Source: Clostridiales bacterium
GTDB taxonomy: Bacteria; Bacillota; Clostridia; Lachnospirales; WQUN01
Assembly: GCA_031263155.1 (NCBI GenBank)
Contig: JAISGK010000053.1
Coordinates: 1 to 41,856, forward strand
Direction: 5' to 3'
DNA: 41,856 nt
The translations under genes and the position numbers were made by a program. Every line of letters starts with the position of its first letter. Position 1 is the first letter of the stretch. Shown piece by piece: positions 1-7,490 of the stretch. The notes beneath the pieces are model-generated. The model made no database searches. It was given only the letters and a program-made list of their open reading frames with translations, and was not told the origin of the DNA.

Positions 1-18
1 TTCGCTTGGGGTATTCAT
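1..18 (-). CDS. Start of a divergent gene, cut by the window edge
   Basis: On the minus strand an ATG at 18-16 is preceded by a GGAGGG ribosome binding site (plus-strand 25-30) at a 6-base spacing, and six codons (MNTPSE) are visible before the window ends. The signal is good but the protein is too short to identify. It would be transcribed away from the recombinase gene and probably belongs to the same integrated element. This rests on the start context only. Confidence 0.4.
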
Positions 19-28
19 CTTCATCCCT

Positions 29-67
29 CCAATAATTGATCCTTTTTTCAATATTATCAATTATTGG
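29..67. repeat. 12-bp perfect inverted repeat between divergent genes
   Basis: CCAATAATTGAT at 29-40 is repeated exactly in inverted form at 56-67, with a 15-base T-rich spacer. It lies between the two divergent start regions, beside the left gene's ribosome binding site and upstream of the recombinase. Position and symmetry suggest an operator for a regulator of the element. A recombination site is the alternative. Confidence 0.5.
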
Positions 68-198
68 AGAGGTTGTATATAACTCTTTGAACAAACATAG
101 TTTTGGGTCAAGCATAGCCGCAAGGGGGGGTGTTAGTACAGATAATGAAACAAACTGCATTGAGCATTGAATTGAAACTACAGAAGGGGAGGCAATCC

Positions 199-1945
199 AT
201 GAGCTTAAATAGTACACCGGCACAAGTTGGTTTTATGCAGGCGCTATCGGACAGCATAACACCAAAATTTGCAGTGTCATATATACGCGTATCGAGACCG
301 GGGCAAGCCGAGCGCGGTGGGGGAAATGATGAGGGATTCTCTATACCCGCACAACGTGAGGCGAACAAGAAGAAAGCGCTTTCGATGGGCGCGATAGATA
401 GTAGGTAAGGAATTCGTTGACAGGGGCTTTTCGGCCAAGACTACCGACCGGAAAGAACTCCAGAATATGCTGGAGTATGTCAAGGAAAACAAGGATCGTA
501 TAGATTACGTTATAATACATAAAGTTGACCGTCTAGCTCGAAATAGAGACGATGACGTAGATATTTCCAGAGCTTTGCGAGAAGCAAATGTTCAACTGGT
601 ATCGGCTTCGGAGAGCATTGATAACACCCCAGCCGGTATGCTGATGCATGGCATCATGAGTTCATTAGCAGAATTTTACTCATTAAATCTTGCAAACGAA
701 GTTAAAAAAGGCATGGAGCAAAAAGTTAAAAGTGGCGGTTCGATAGGTAAAGCTCCCCTAGGATATAAAAACGTCAGAACAGTTGACGATAGGGGCCGTG
801 AGGATCGCACGGTCGTGCTTGATGAAGAACGCGCTCCACTGGTAAGACTGGCCTTTGAGGAATACGCCACTGGAAAATGGACAATCTGCACGCTGGCCAA
901 GCATTTGGCGCTGCGTGGCCTAACCACACGGGCAACGCCCAAAATACCCTCTAGCCCGATTGACCGGGGAGCTTTAAATAAGATACTGACTAACCCATAC
1001 TACAGAGGGATCGTCACCTACAGGGGCATCGAGTATGCAGGCAGGCACACTCCATTGGTTGACGAGGAAACTTGGATAAAGGTACACGATATTCTATGCT
1101 CCCATTATAATGGCGAGCGCGCTCGTAAGCATCCGCATTTTTTAAAAGGCAGCCTGTATTGCAGAAACTGCGGCTCTCGCATGATCATTACTTACTCCAA
1201 AAACCACTCTGGTATAATCTACCCATATTTTGTCTGTTCAGGCCGACACAGCAAGCGGAAAAAAGCCTGTACCCAAAAAGCTATCCTGATTGAAGAAGTC
1301 GAGGACTGCGTAGAGCGGATTTACGATAGCTATAGCCTTGATCTAAAAATCCGAGCGCTTTTGGAGGCAACGGTATTAGAGGATATTGAAAAGTCGAAAA
1401 AGGAATTTGAGGCCGAGCAAACCAGCCTTAAACGTGAGAAAGAGAAACTGGAGCATAAACAAAGAAAACTACTCGAAGCTCATTGCAGCGACGCCATCCC
1501 GCTTAATTTGATGAAATCCGAACAAGCCCAGATTAGCAAATCCTTGGCTTTGATTGAGTCCCAGATTAAAGCGCACAGTACTCAGCAAGAAACGATTGTG
1601 GAGAACTTAAAGAAAGCATTTGATCTGATAGAAGACTGCGGCAGAACCTACAAGCTGGCTGATGGCCATATAAAAAGGCTACTTAATCAAGCCTTAATGG
1701 ACAAGATATGGATTGAGCCAGATGGCCGCGTAACCGCCGAGTTGAGTGAGCCTTTTAAGTCGGTCATACAACCGATCCAAGCAGACATCCAACAGTTCAA
1801 CACCGCCAAGGCCAAGGGACTCACCAGACTGGAAGATCTCCTTGAAAAAATTCAAAACCGCGTCTCAAATCTCTTTGGACGCGGTTTGAATAAGGGTCTT
1901 ATACTGGAGACAAGGGGACTCGAACCCATGACCTCACGCGTGTGA
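199..1945 (+). pseudogene. Large serine recombinase (integrase), frameshifted
   Basis: Site-specific integrase of the large serine recombinase family. The N-terminal catalytic part begins AVSYIRVSRPGQ, with the nucleophile serine in YIRVS. After a frame change it continues KEFVDRGFSAK and HKVDRLARNRDDDV, followed by the recombinase domain, a zinc-ribbon region (CRNCGSRM with a later CSG and ACTQ) and a coiled coil near residues 310-390. The start is ATG 199, with GGGGAGG six bases upstream. At 393-400 the sequence reads gatagata; removing one GATA restores a single frame (GAIVGKEFVD) of about 580 codons, a normal family length. The two parts are therefore one gene broken by a 4-base tandem duplication, unless this is an assembly error. 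The last residues (ETRGLEPMTSRV) are antisense to the tRNA gene, as expected for an element integrated at a tRNA 3' end. Confidence 0.9.
1845..1887 (-). terminator. Intrinsic terminator of tRNA-Val
   Basis: On the minus strand, 18 bases after the tRNA 3' end, AAACCGCGTC pairs with GACGCGGTTT across a 13-base loop (1855-1887), and the tail is GAATTTTTTC (to 1845). The position fits termination of the tRNA transcript. The hairpin lies inside the recombinase reading frame, so it may belong to the integrated element. Confidence 0.65.
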
Positions 1946-1977
1946 AGCGCGCGCTCTCCCAACTGAGCTATGCCTCC
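1905..1977 (-). tRNA. tRNA-Val (CAC anticodon)
   Basis: The minus strand folds as a 73-base cloverleaf. The acceptor is GGAGGCA with TGTCTCC plus discriminator A. The D arm is GCTC/GAGC. The anticodon arm CGCGC/GCGTG carries loop TTCACAC, giving anticodon CAC, and the T loop is TTCGAGT. The T stem (ATGGG/CCCCT) has one T-C mismatch at its second pair. CCA is not encoded; the next bases are GTAT. A strong promoter lies 42 bases upstream and a terminator follows. The recombinase frame on the other strand ends within this gene, so the tRNA is the likely integration target. Confidence 0.92.
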
Positions 1978-2018
1978 GATATACTACGACCACGAACCCT
2001 ATCGCGACCAACGGTGTC

Positions 2019-2047
2019 AGTATAGCATTGCTTTGGGCTTACGTCAA
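2019..2047 (-). promoter_or_regulatory. Promoter of tRNA-Val
   Basis: On the minus strand TTGACG (2042-2047) and TATACT (2019-2024) are separated by 17 bases, with transcription expected to start near 2012, about 35 bases before the mature tRNA. This is a near-consensus vegetative sigma-factor promoter. Confidence 0.75.
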
Positions 2048-2119
2048 TAGCCCATAGCGCGTAATATAATACTTTGTTATTTCACCCAGACCTTGTTGCC
2101 CACAACCCTGTTGTTGGTT

Positions 2120-2149
2120 GTAGGGGACGCTGTGGGCAGCGTCCCCTAC
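2120..2149. repeat. 12-bp perfect hairpin after the MATE gene
   Basis: GTAGGGGACGCT (2120-2131) and AGCGTCCCCTAC (2138-2149) form a perfect 12-bp stem with a 6-base loop, three bases past the MATE stop codon. No T-run follows on either strand, so it is not a classical terminator. It may be a dispersed palindromic repeat or an mRNA 3'-end stabiliser. Confidence 0.6.
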
Positions 2150-2152
2150 ATG

Positions 2153-3595
2153 TCAAACCTCTATCTTCATCCACTTGCCGCCAATCAAGCGCAATTGCAT
2201 AAACAGCAGCCGCGCAATTTGATCCACCAATATTGCCCACCACGCCCCTACTACACCAAGCCCGGCGGCATATGTAAGCAGGTAGGCGGCTGCGGGTCTT
2301 ACAATCCCTACAGCCAACAACATAGACAGGGCGACATACTTTGTGTCGCCAGCGCCGCGTAACGCGCCGGACATAACGACTTGTGACATCTGAAACGGCT
2401 GTATTATAGCAAGCAAAATGATCAGAGAGCTTGACAACTCTATTAAGTGCCTTTCATTAGTAAACAGCGCCGGGAAAAAATTCATACCCGCTATAGACAA
2501 ACCCGCCAAACCCAAGGCAATGATAAACGCAATACGTTGGCCAATTTGCCCATACATGATGGATAGGTCAGGCCGTTTCGCGCCAAGACTCTGCCCGACC
2601 AGCGATGTTGCCGCTATGCCTATGCCATCGGCAAAGGTGAACGATAAACCGAGAAGCTGCATGGTGATCTGATGTGCGGCAAAGGCATCCGTGCCCAGGT
2701 TGGCTACTACCAGTGCATAAAGAAAGAAGCCCACCCGCAGAGCCAATTGTTCCACCATTGAGCCTCCACCTATTTTACCCAGTATTTTCAGCATATCCCA
2801 ATCAGGTTTCCAACTGTCTGAGCGCCTTATTCGCAAATAGCCATTTCCACGCAAAACAGACGCGATAGCAAGCGCCATGCCAACCGCGTTGCCCATTACC
2901 GTCGCTATGGCCGCGCCGCGCACCTCCAGCCTTGGAAATCCGAAATTGCCGCCGATTAACAAGTAGTTGAATATAACGTTAACAACATTGGCCACTATGC
3001 CTACGTACATAGTAATTTTAGTGAGTCCGACGCCACGCTGCGCCGCGCAAATTACCATAGATAAAACTTGAAACACCATACCCATGCCAAGAATCTGAAA
3101 ATATTGCGTCGCGGGTTCTATCGTATCATTTTGCGCGCCGGACAGAATCATAAGTCCTCGCGCGCTTATGACAGACGCGACAGACATAAGCGCTGCCATA
3201 CATATCGCTATCAGCAGTGATTGACGCAAACACAGGTTGGCGGCAGCTTGATCCCCTGAACCTTTGCGCCGCGACACCACAGCGGTAACTCCAACGTTAA
3301 GTGCGAAAAACACGCATAAAAAAATCATACGCGCCTGAGCGGTCAGCCCTACTGCGGCAATGGCATATGTCCCCAACTTGCCCACCATGACAGTGTCCGC
3401 CATACCAATAACCGATATGGAAACCATTTCGGCAACTGCCGGCAGGGCGATGTTAATCGCGCTCTGATAGGCTTCCTTCGTAGGCGGAATGTCGCCAAGC
3501 AGCAATTTATCTTTCACCATATACCGCGTAGAAAATAGCCGAACGAGCAAGTTTCGCAGCCACGCCAAAACATCATCCCCCAAAAGATTAGACAT
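2153..3595 (-). CDS. MATE family efflux transporter
   Basis: Membrane exporter of the MATE family (drug or metabolite/cation antiport), 480 residues, the usual length. The family pattern is clear: LPAVAEMVSISVIGMADTVMVG near residue 53 and a second-half counterpart around residue 280 (GGGSMVEQLALRVGFF), with about 12 hydrophobic segments in two related bundles. The first 25 residues are polar and unusual; an internal ATG (MVKDKLLLGD, at 3520) may be the true start, since neither start has a good ribosome binding site. It appears monocistronic and is followed by a 12-bp hairpin. The substrate cannot be inferred. Confidence 0.9.
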   Translation of the reverse strand: MSNLLGDDVLAWLRNLLVRLFSTRYMVKDKLLLGDIPPTKEAYQSAINIALPAVAEMVSISVIGMADTVMVGKLGTYAIAAVGLTAQARMIFLCVFFALNVGVTAVVSRRKGSGDQAAANLCLRQSLLIAICMAALMSVASVISARGLMILSGAQNDTIEPATQYFQILGMGMVFQVLSMVICAAQRGVGLTKITMYVGIVANVVNVIFNYLLIGGNFGFPRLEVRGAAIATVMGNAVGMALAIASVLRGNGYLRIRRSDSWKPDWDMLKILGKIGGGSMVEQLALRVGFFLYALVVANLGTDAFAAHQITMQLLGLSFTFADGIGIAATSLVGQSLGAKRPDLSIMYGQIGQRIAFIIALGLAGLSIAGMNFFPALFTNERHLIELSSSLIILLAIIQPFQMSQVVMSGALRGAGDTKYVALSMLLAVGIVRPAAAYLLTYAAGLGVVGAWWAILVDQIARLLFMQLRLIGGKWMKIEV

Positions 3596-3726
3596 CGCAT
3601 AATCACGTTTAACACTATTTTAACAAACATTATACATAAAACCGTGTTCAAATGCAAATGACAAGCTCCATCCCTTCATCCCTTATACAAAAATATTGAT
3701 TGCCCACGGCGCGCCATATATAAAAA

Positions 3727-3755
3727 TTGTACGCGCAAGAAAAATCTGCTATAAT
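3727..3755 (+). promoter_or_regulatory. Promoter of the epimerase gene
   Basis: TTGTAC (3727-3732) and TATAAT (3750-3755) are separated by 17 bases, about 100 bases upstream of the epimerase start. The 3596-3854 intergenic region holds no gene. The long leader shows no structure I can name. Confidence 0.65.
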
Positions 3756-3854
3756 CTTGACTGGCGGCGTAAGACGGATAGAATTAACGGGATGTTGCAA
3801 GCAAAACGCGTTAAAAAAATTGATTTTTTATAAACGTGATAAAGGAGAGAATTT

Positions 3855-4865
3855 ATGCGAAAAGCGTTGTTCATAGGAGGTACGGGTACAATAAGCGGCG
3901 CGATAACCGCTCTCGCTTCGCGCTCAGGTTTTGAGCTCACACTTCTTAATCGAGGGCACAATAAGGATATACCTGCCGGGGTTCGCCAGATAACGGCGGA
4001 CATAAACGATGAAGCCGCCGTCGCCAAACTACTGGAAAACGAGTCGTTCGATATAGTGGCTGACTTTATCGTCTTCACCACCAAACAGCTTGAGCGTGAT
4101 ATACGATTGTTCACGGGAAAAACAAGGCAATACATTGTCATAAGCTCCGCCTCAGCGTATCAGTCGCCGCTTAACACGCCATTTGTTAACGAGTCGACGC
4201 CATTGCGCAACCCATATTGGCAGTACTCACGCGACAAAATCGCCATAGAAGACAGAGTGATAAAAGAATACCGCGACAAGGCTTTTCCCGCCACTATAAT
4301 ACGCCCCAGCCACACATACTGCGAAAAATCCGTGCCGGTGTGCCTGCATGGGTCAAAGGGCAGCTGGCAGGTCGTAAAGCGCATTATGGACGATAAGCCG
4401 GTCATTATACCCGGCGACGGGCTTACATGGTGGACGCTTACATACAATACAGATTTTGCGAAGGCGTTCGTCGGCATTATGGGCAATTCCCACGCGCTGG
4501 GCGAGGTTTTTCAAATAACGTCAGATGAGTGTTTAACATGGAACATGATACACGAGATAATTGCCGGGGCCTTGGGCAAAAAACTGCGTCCCGTCCACAT
4601 CAGCGCCGACATGTTGTGCCGCGTAAAGCCAGAATGGGAGGGGAGCTTACTGGGCGACAAGTCACTCTCCATCATTTTTGACAACACGAAGATAAAACGC
4701 TTTGTTCCAGGTTTTGTTTGCTCCGTTAACGCCGACGAGGGTATACGCCGCGCGCTGGACTATGTGTTAAGCCATCCCGAGTGCCAGATTCCAGACCCCG
4801 AGTTTGATCAAGTATGTGACAAGCTGATTACCGCGTATGAGAATTTTGGCGCTGTAGCGAATTGA
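3855..4865 (+). CDS. NAD-dependent epimerase/dehydratase (extended SDR fold)
   Basis: Oxidoreductase of the extended short-chain dehydrogenase family, 336 residues. The N-terminal Rossmann motif is FIGGTGTISG (residues 7-15), atypical but characteristic of nucleotide-sugar-epimerase-like proteins. The catalytic YxxxK is Y124-SRD-K128, with a serine cluster (ISSAS) about 25 residues earlier. The C-terminal half (PGDGLTWWTLTYNTDFAKAF) is the substrate part. The start has a good AAAGGAGAG site nine bases upstream and its own promoter. The dUTPase gene follows after about 75 bases and is likely co-transcribed. The substrate is unknown; a sugar nucleotide is plausible but not shown. Confidence 0.85.
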   Translation: MRKALFIGGTGTISGAITALASRSGFELTLLNRGHNKDIPAGVRQITADINDEAAVAKLLENESFDIVADFIVFTTKQLERDIRLFTGKTRQYIVISSASAYQSPLNTPFVNESTPLRNPYWQYSRDKIAIEDRVIKEYRDKAFPATIIRPSHTYCEKSVPVCLHGSKGSWQVVKRIMDDKPVIIPGDGLTWWTLTYNTDFAKAFVGIMGNSHALGEVFQITSDECLTWNMIHEIIAGALGKKLRPVHISADMLCRVKPEWEGSLLGDKSLSIIFDNTKIKRFVPGFVCSVNADEGIRRALDYVLSHPECQIPDPEFDQVCDKLITAYENFGAVAN

Positions 4866-4922
4866 TCAAATGTAATACCGATAATCAAGATAATCGCTCG
4901 GATGTGTGAAAAATTTCATCGA

Positions 4923-4953
4923 ATATGAGTGACCAAATATATGAGTGACCAAA
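4923..4953 (+). repeat. Tandem duplication of the dUTPase start region
   Basis: The 15-base unit ATATGAGTGACCAAA occurs at 4923-4937 and again at 4939-4953, a 16-base period. It duplicates the start codon and the first codons. The upstream copy starts a different frame that stops after seven codons. Confidence 0.8.
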
Positions 4954-5396
4954 CATTTTTGATAAAACGCGCGCCCGACGCGGATGATCTCCCCCTGCCC
5001 AAATATATGACTCCCTATGCCGCCGGCATGGATGTTTACGCCAATGTAAAAAAGGATACCGTGATACATCCTGGGGAGATCATGATTGTGCCATTGGGTT
5101 TTCATATGGCGCTGCCTCGCGGTTACGAGGCTCAGATACGTCCGCGCAGCGGGTTGGCGTTCAAGCACGGTATATCTATGCCAAATTCTCCCGGTACGAT
5201 TGACGCGGACTATCGGGGCGAGGTATGCGTATTGCTGATAAACTACGGGCACGAGCCTTTCACCATACATAGAGGAGACCGCATAGCTCAAATGGTGATA
5301 AATCAAATCGCCGCACCCGTATTTACAGAGGTGGATGAGCTGCCGCAAACGGAACGCGGCGCAAACGGCCTTGGATCAACGGGAGTATCCTTATGA
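4941..5396 (+). CDS. dut: dUTP diphosphatase
   Basis: Trimeric-type dUTPase that hydrolyses dUTP to dUMP and pyrophosphate, keeping uracil out of DNA and supplying dUMP for thymidylate synthesis. All five family motifs are present in order: AAGMDVYAN, PRSGLAFKHGI, GTIDADYRGEV, RIAQMVI and the C-terminal ERGANGLGSTG that closes over the active site. The length, about 151 residues, is typical. I take ATG 4941 as the start; an in-frame GTG at 4929 would add four residues. No clear ribosome binding site is visible, and the start region is tandemly duplicated. A terminator follows at 5410. Confidence 0.95.
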   Translation: MSDQTFLIKRAPDADDLPLPKYMTPYAAGMDVYANVKKDTVIHPGEIMIVPLGFHMALPRGYEAQIRPRSGLAFKHGISMPNSPGTIDADYRGEVCVLLINYGHEPFTIHRGDRIAQMVINQIAAPVFTEVDELPQTERGANGLGSTGVSL

Positions 5397-5409
5397 TATA
5401 GCATGATTA

Positions 5410-5439
5410 AAAGCCCTACAGGTAACCTGCGGGCTTTTA
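5410..5439 (+). terminator. Intrinsic terminator between dut and rpsU
   Basis: AAAAGCCC (5410-5417) pairs with GGGCTTTT (5432-5439), with an inner CAGG/CCTG stem, and is followed by ATATTTT. It ends the dut transcript and, being symmetric, may also serve the convergent rpsU gene. Confidence 0.8.
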
Positions 5440-5451
5440 TATTTTACTATA

Positions 5452-5628
5452 TTAGTTAAACTTTCTCTTTCTCGCTGCTTCGGATTTCTTTTTACGTTTT
5501 ACGCTGGGTTTGTCGTAATGCTCTCTTTTGCGAACTTCGCCCATAATACCGGCTTTAGCGCAACTGCGTTTAAAACGTTTAAGCGCGCTGTCCAGGGTTT
5601 CATCTTTTTTAACTACTACCTCCGACAC
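5452..5628 (-). CDS. rpsU: 30S ribosomal protein S21
   Basis: Small basic ribosomal protein of the 30S subunit involved in translation initiation; 58 residues, the normal size. It begins (M)[18 protein letters not shown] and ends with a lysine/arginine-rich tail ([15 protein letters not shown]). The start is GTG at 5628, preceded by a strong GGAGGGAGGGG site; the longer open frame upstream is not expected to be translated. It has its own promoter at 5771-5799 and is separate from the aminotransferase operon upstream. Confidence 0.95.
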   Translation of the reverse strand: MSEVVVKKDETLDSALKRFKRSCAKAGIMGEVRKREHYDKPSVKRKKKSEAARKRKFN

Positions 5629-5770
5629 ATTCTTCCCCTCCCTCCGGCAATGCAAAAAATAACAAAGGCGCCCCGCCTGGCGCAGCAAGCAATCATCGCG
5701 ACTCGGTGATTGACAAGTGAGTGACACACGGCACATTGCACATAAAAAACCCAACGACCAACTGCCTATT

Positions 5771-5799
5771 ATAATACACGGTTTCGCCCAAACAGTCAA
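5771..5799 (-). promoter_or_regulatory. Promoter of rpsU
   Basis: Minus-strand TTGACT (5794-5799) and TATTAT (5771-5776) are separated by 17 bases. It lies between the aminotransferase stop codon and rpsU, so rpsU can be expressed independently of the upstream operon. Confidence 0.7.
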
Positions 5800-5824
5800 T
5801 ATTATCATTCGCTTTTGAAGAAAA

Positions 5825-7003
5825 TTATAACCCCTTTAGATCTAAAAATACTTTAATACGCCGCAGCGCTTCTTGCAAGTCATCCATACCGGTGGCATAG
5901 CTAATGCGCACAAACCCATTGCCGCTTTCGCCAAAGGCATCACCTGGCACGACCGCGACTTTTTGACTGTACAACAGTTGAGTGCAAAATTCTTCGCTTG
6001 TCATACCTGTGGACTGAATGGATGGGAAAACATAGAACGCCCCCCTCGGCTCGAAACAATCCAGGCCCATGCCATTAAGCTCTTTTACCATCACTCTCCG
6101 CCGCTCGTCGTACTCGTTGCGCATATGAAGTACGCTGCCCGCGCCGCTCTTGAGCGCCTCTATACCGGCGTATTGGCTAATGGTTGGCGCGCACATGAGG
6201 GCGTATTGATGAATCTTAAGAATAGCGTTAATGATATCGCAAGGTCCACAGGCAAAGCCCAGCCTCCAGCCTGTCATGGCAAAGGTTTTGGAAAATCCGT
6301 TAAGTACAATGGTTTTTTCTTTCATGTGCGGGAAAGACGCTATGCTGGTATGACGCGCGGGGCTTTCGCCGTCATAGGTCAGCTCGGCGTATATCTCGTC
6401 GCTTAAGACGACTATGTCGCGATCTCGAAGACAATTTGCCAACCGCAACAGATCGTCGCTGTTCATTACAGCGCCTGTGGGATTGTTGGGGTAACACATA
6501 ATAAGCGCCTTTGTGCGGGGCGTAATCTTTTCTTCAACAGCCTGGGGTGTGAGACGAAATTCGTCCTCGCGGCGGGTGGTAATAGTGACGGGCACTCCCC
6601 CCGCCATAATCACGCATGGGTAGTATGATACAAAACACGGCTCGGCTATAAGAACCTCGTCACCAGGGTTAATAATGGCCCTCAACGCGGCGTCTATGCC
6701 CTCGCTCGCGCCGACTGTGCAGATAATTTGATTGGCTGGGTCATAATCCAGCTCGAACCGCGAACGCATATAGCGGGATATCTCATGGAGCAGTTCCGGC
6801 ATTCCCGCGTTTGAAGTGTAAACCGTGCTGCCGACTTCCAATCGGTATATGGCTTCGTCTCGAATGTTCCACGGCGTATCAAAATCCGGCTCGCCCACGC
6901 CAAGTGAAATAACGTCTTGCAGCTCGCTGGCTATATTAAAAAACTTGCGTATGCCCGAAAAAGGCAGGCCCTTTATCTTTTCCGCTACAAAGTCACATCT
7001 CAC
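5825..7003 (-). CDS. PLP-dependent aminotransferase, class I/II
   Basis: Fold-type I aminotransferase of the aspartate-aminotransferase superfamily, 392 residues. Visible signatures are [10 protein letters not shown] (residues 36-44), [10 protein letters not shown] (near 170, with the cofactor-contacting Asn), LSDEIYAEL (200) and the Schiff-base lysine K239 in [15 protein letters not shown]. It starts at a GTG whose GTGA overlaps the stop of the preceding Lrp-type regulator, indicating translational coupling. A regulator/aminotransferase pair of this kind is common in Firmicutes. The amino-acid substrate is not determinable; MalY/PatA-like or aspartate-like activity are both possible. Confidence 0.9.
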   Translation of the reverse strand: MRCDFVAEKIKGLPFSGIRKFFNIASELQDVISLGVGEPDFDTPWNIRDEAIYRLEVGSTVYTSNAGMPELLHEISRYMRSRFELDYDPANQIICTVGASEGIDAALRAIINPGDEVLIAEPCFVSYYPCVIMAGGVPVTITTRREDEFRLTPQAVEEKITPRTKALIMCYPNNPTGAVMNSDDLLRLANCLRDRDIVVLSDEIYAELTYDGESPARHTSIASFPHMKEKTIVLNGFSKTFAMTGWRLGFACGPCDIINAILKIHQYALMCAPTISQYAGIEALKSGAGSVLHMRNEYDERRRVMVKELNGMGLDCFEPRGAFYVFPSIQSTGMTSEEFCTQLLYSQKVAVVPGDAFGESGNGFVRISYATGMDDLQEALRRIKVFLDLKGL

Positions 7004-7485
7004 GGCGATACTATCATCCTTTCGTCGTCTTTATGCGGCTTTTCCATTACAATGCCGCGGTCTTTGTACTTTTTCAGAACGAAGTGAGTCGCCGTGCTTA
7101 GTATAGATTCCATCGGCGCCAGCTTATCCGATATAAAATAAGCTATTTCTTTTATGCTGCCGCCTTCTATTATGACTGTAAAGTCAAAGCCCCCCGACAT
7201 CAGGTAAACGGCTTTAACCTCGTCAAAGTTGTAAATGCGCTGAGCAATTCTGTCAAAGCCCATGCCCCGCTGTGGCGTAACCTTTACCTCTATTAGCGCG
7301 GTTACGAAATCTTTGCCCGTTTTTTCCCAATTAACCAGTGTGGTGTAGCCGCAGATAACCTGCTCGTTTACCATACGCCCCAGTTCGTCCGCCACCTCTT
7401 GTTCGTCCAGCCCTAGCCGCACGGCAAGGTCTTCCGGTTTCAAACGGCTGTCACGTTCCAGCATTTCCAAAATTCGCTCGCGCAT
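7000..7485 (-). CDS. Lrp/AsnC family transcriptional regulator
   Basis: Amino-acid-responsive DNA-binding regulator, about 161 residues. An N-terminal helix-turn-helix (RLKPEDLAVRLGLDEQEVADEL) is followed by the ligand-sensing RAM domain (ALIEVKVTPQRGMGFDRIA and VYLMSGGFDFTVIIEG). The preferred start is ATG 7485, with GGGAGAG upstream. A GTG at 7494 overlapping the tldE stop (GTGA) is the alternative. It sits between tldE and the aminotransferase, so it probably regulates this operon or amino-acid metabolism. The domain order is normal. Confidence 0.9.
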   Translation of the reverse strand: MRERILEMLERDSRLKPEDLAVRLGLDEQEVADELGRMVNEQVICGYTTLVNWEKTGKDFVTALIEVKVTPQRGMGFDRIAQRIYNFDEVKAVYLMSGGFDFTVIIEGGSIKEIAYFISDKLAPMESILSTATHFVLKKYKDRGIVMEKPHKDDERMIVSP

Positions 7486-7490
7486 CGCGA

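Noticed and set aside
1905-1977. Reading the anticodon as TCA (tRNA-Sec or suppressor)
   Set aside because: That requires shifting the anticodon stem by one base and leaves a G-T closing pair. The better fold with U33 before the anticodon gives CAC (valine), and the acceptor stem also fits tRNA-Val.
2093-2362. Plus-strand open frame of 89 codons
   Set aside because: It is antisense to the well-supported MATE gene and crosses its 3' hairpin; it has no ribosome binding site or known motif.
5629-5808. N-terminal extension of S21 in the long open frame
   Set aside because: A strong ribosome binding site and the exact family start identify GTG 5628; the upstream part lies over the promoter.
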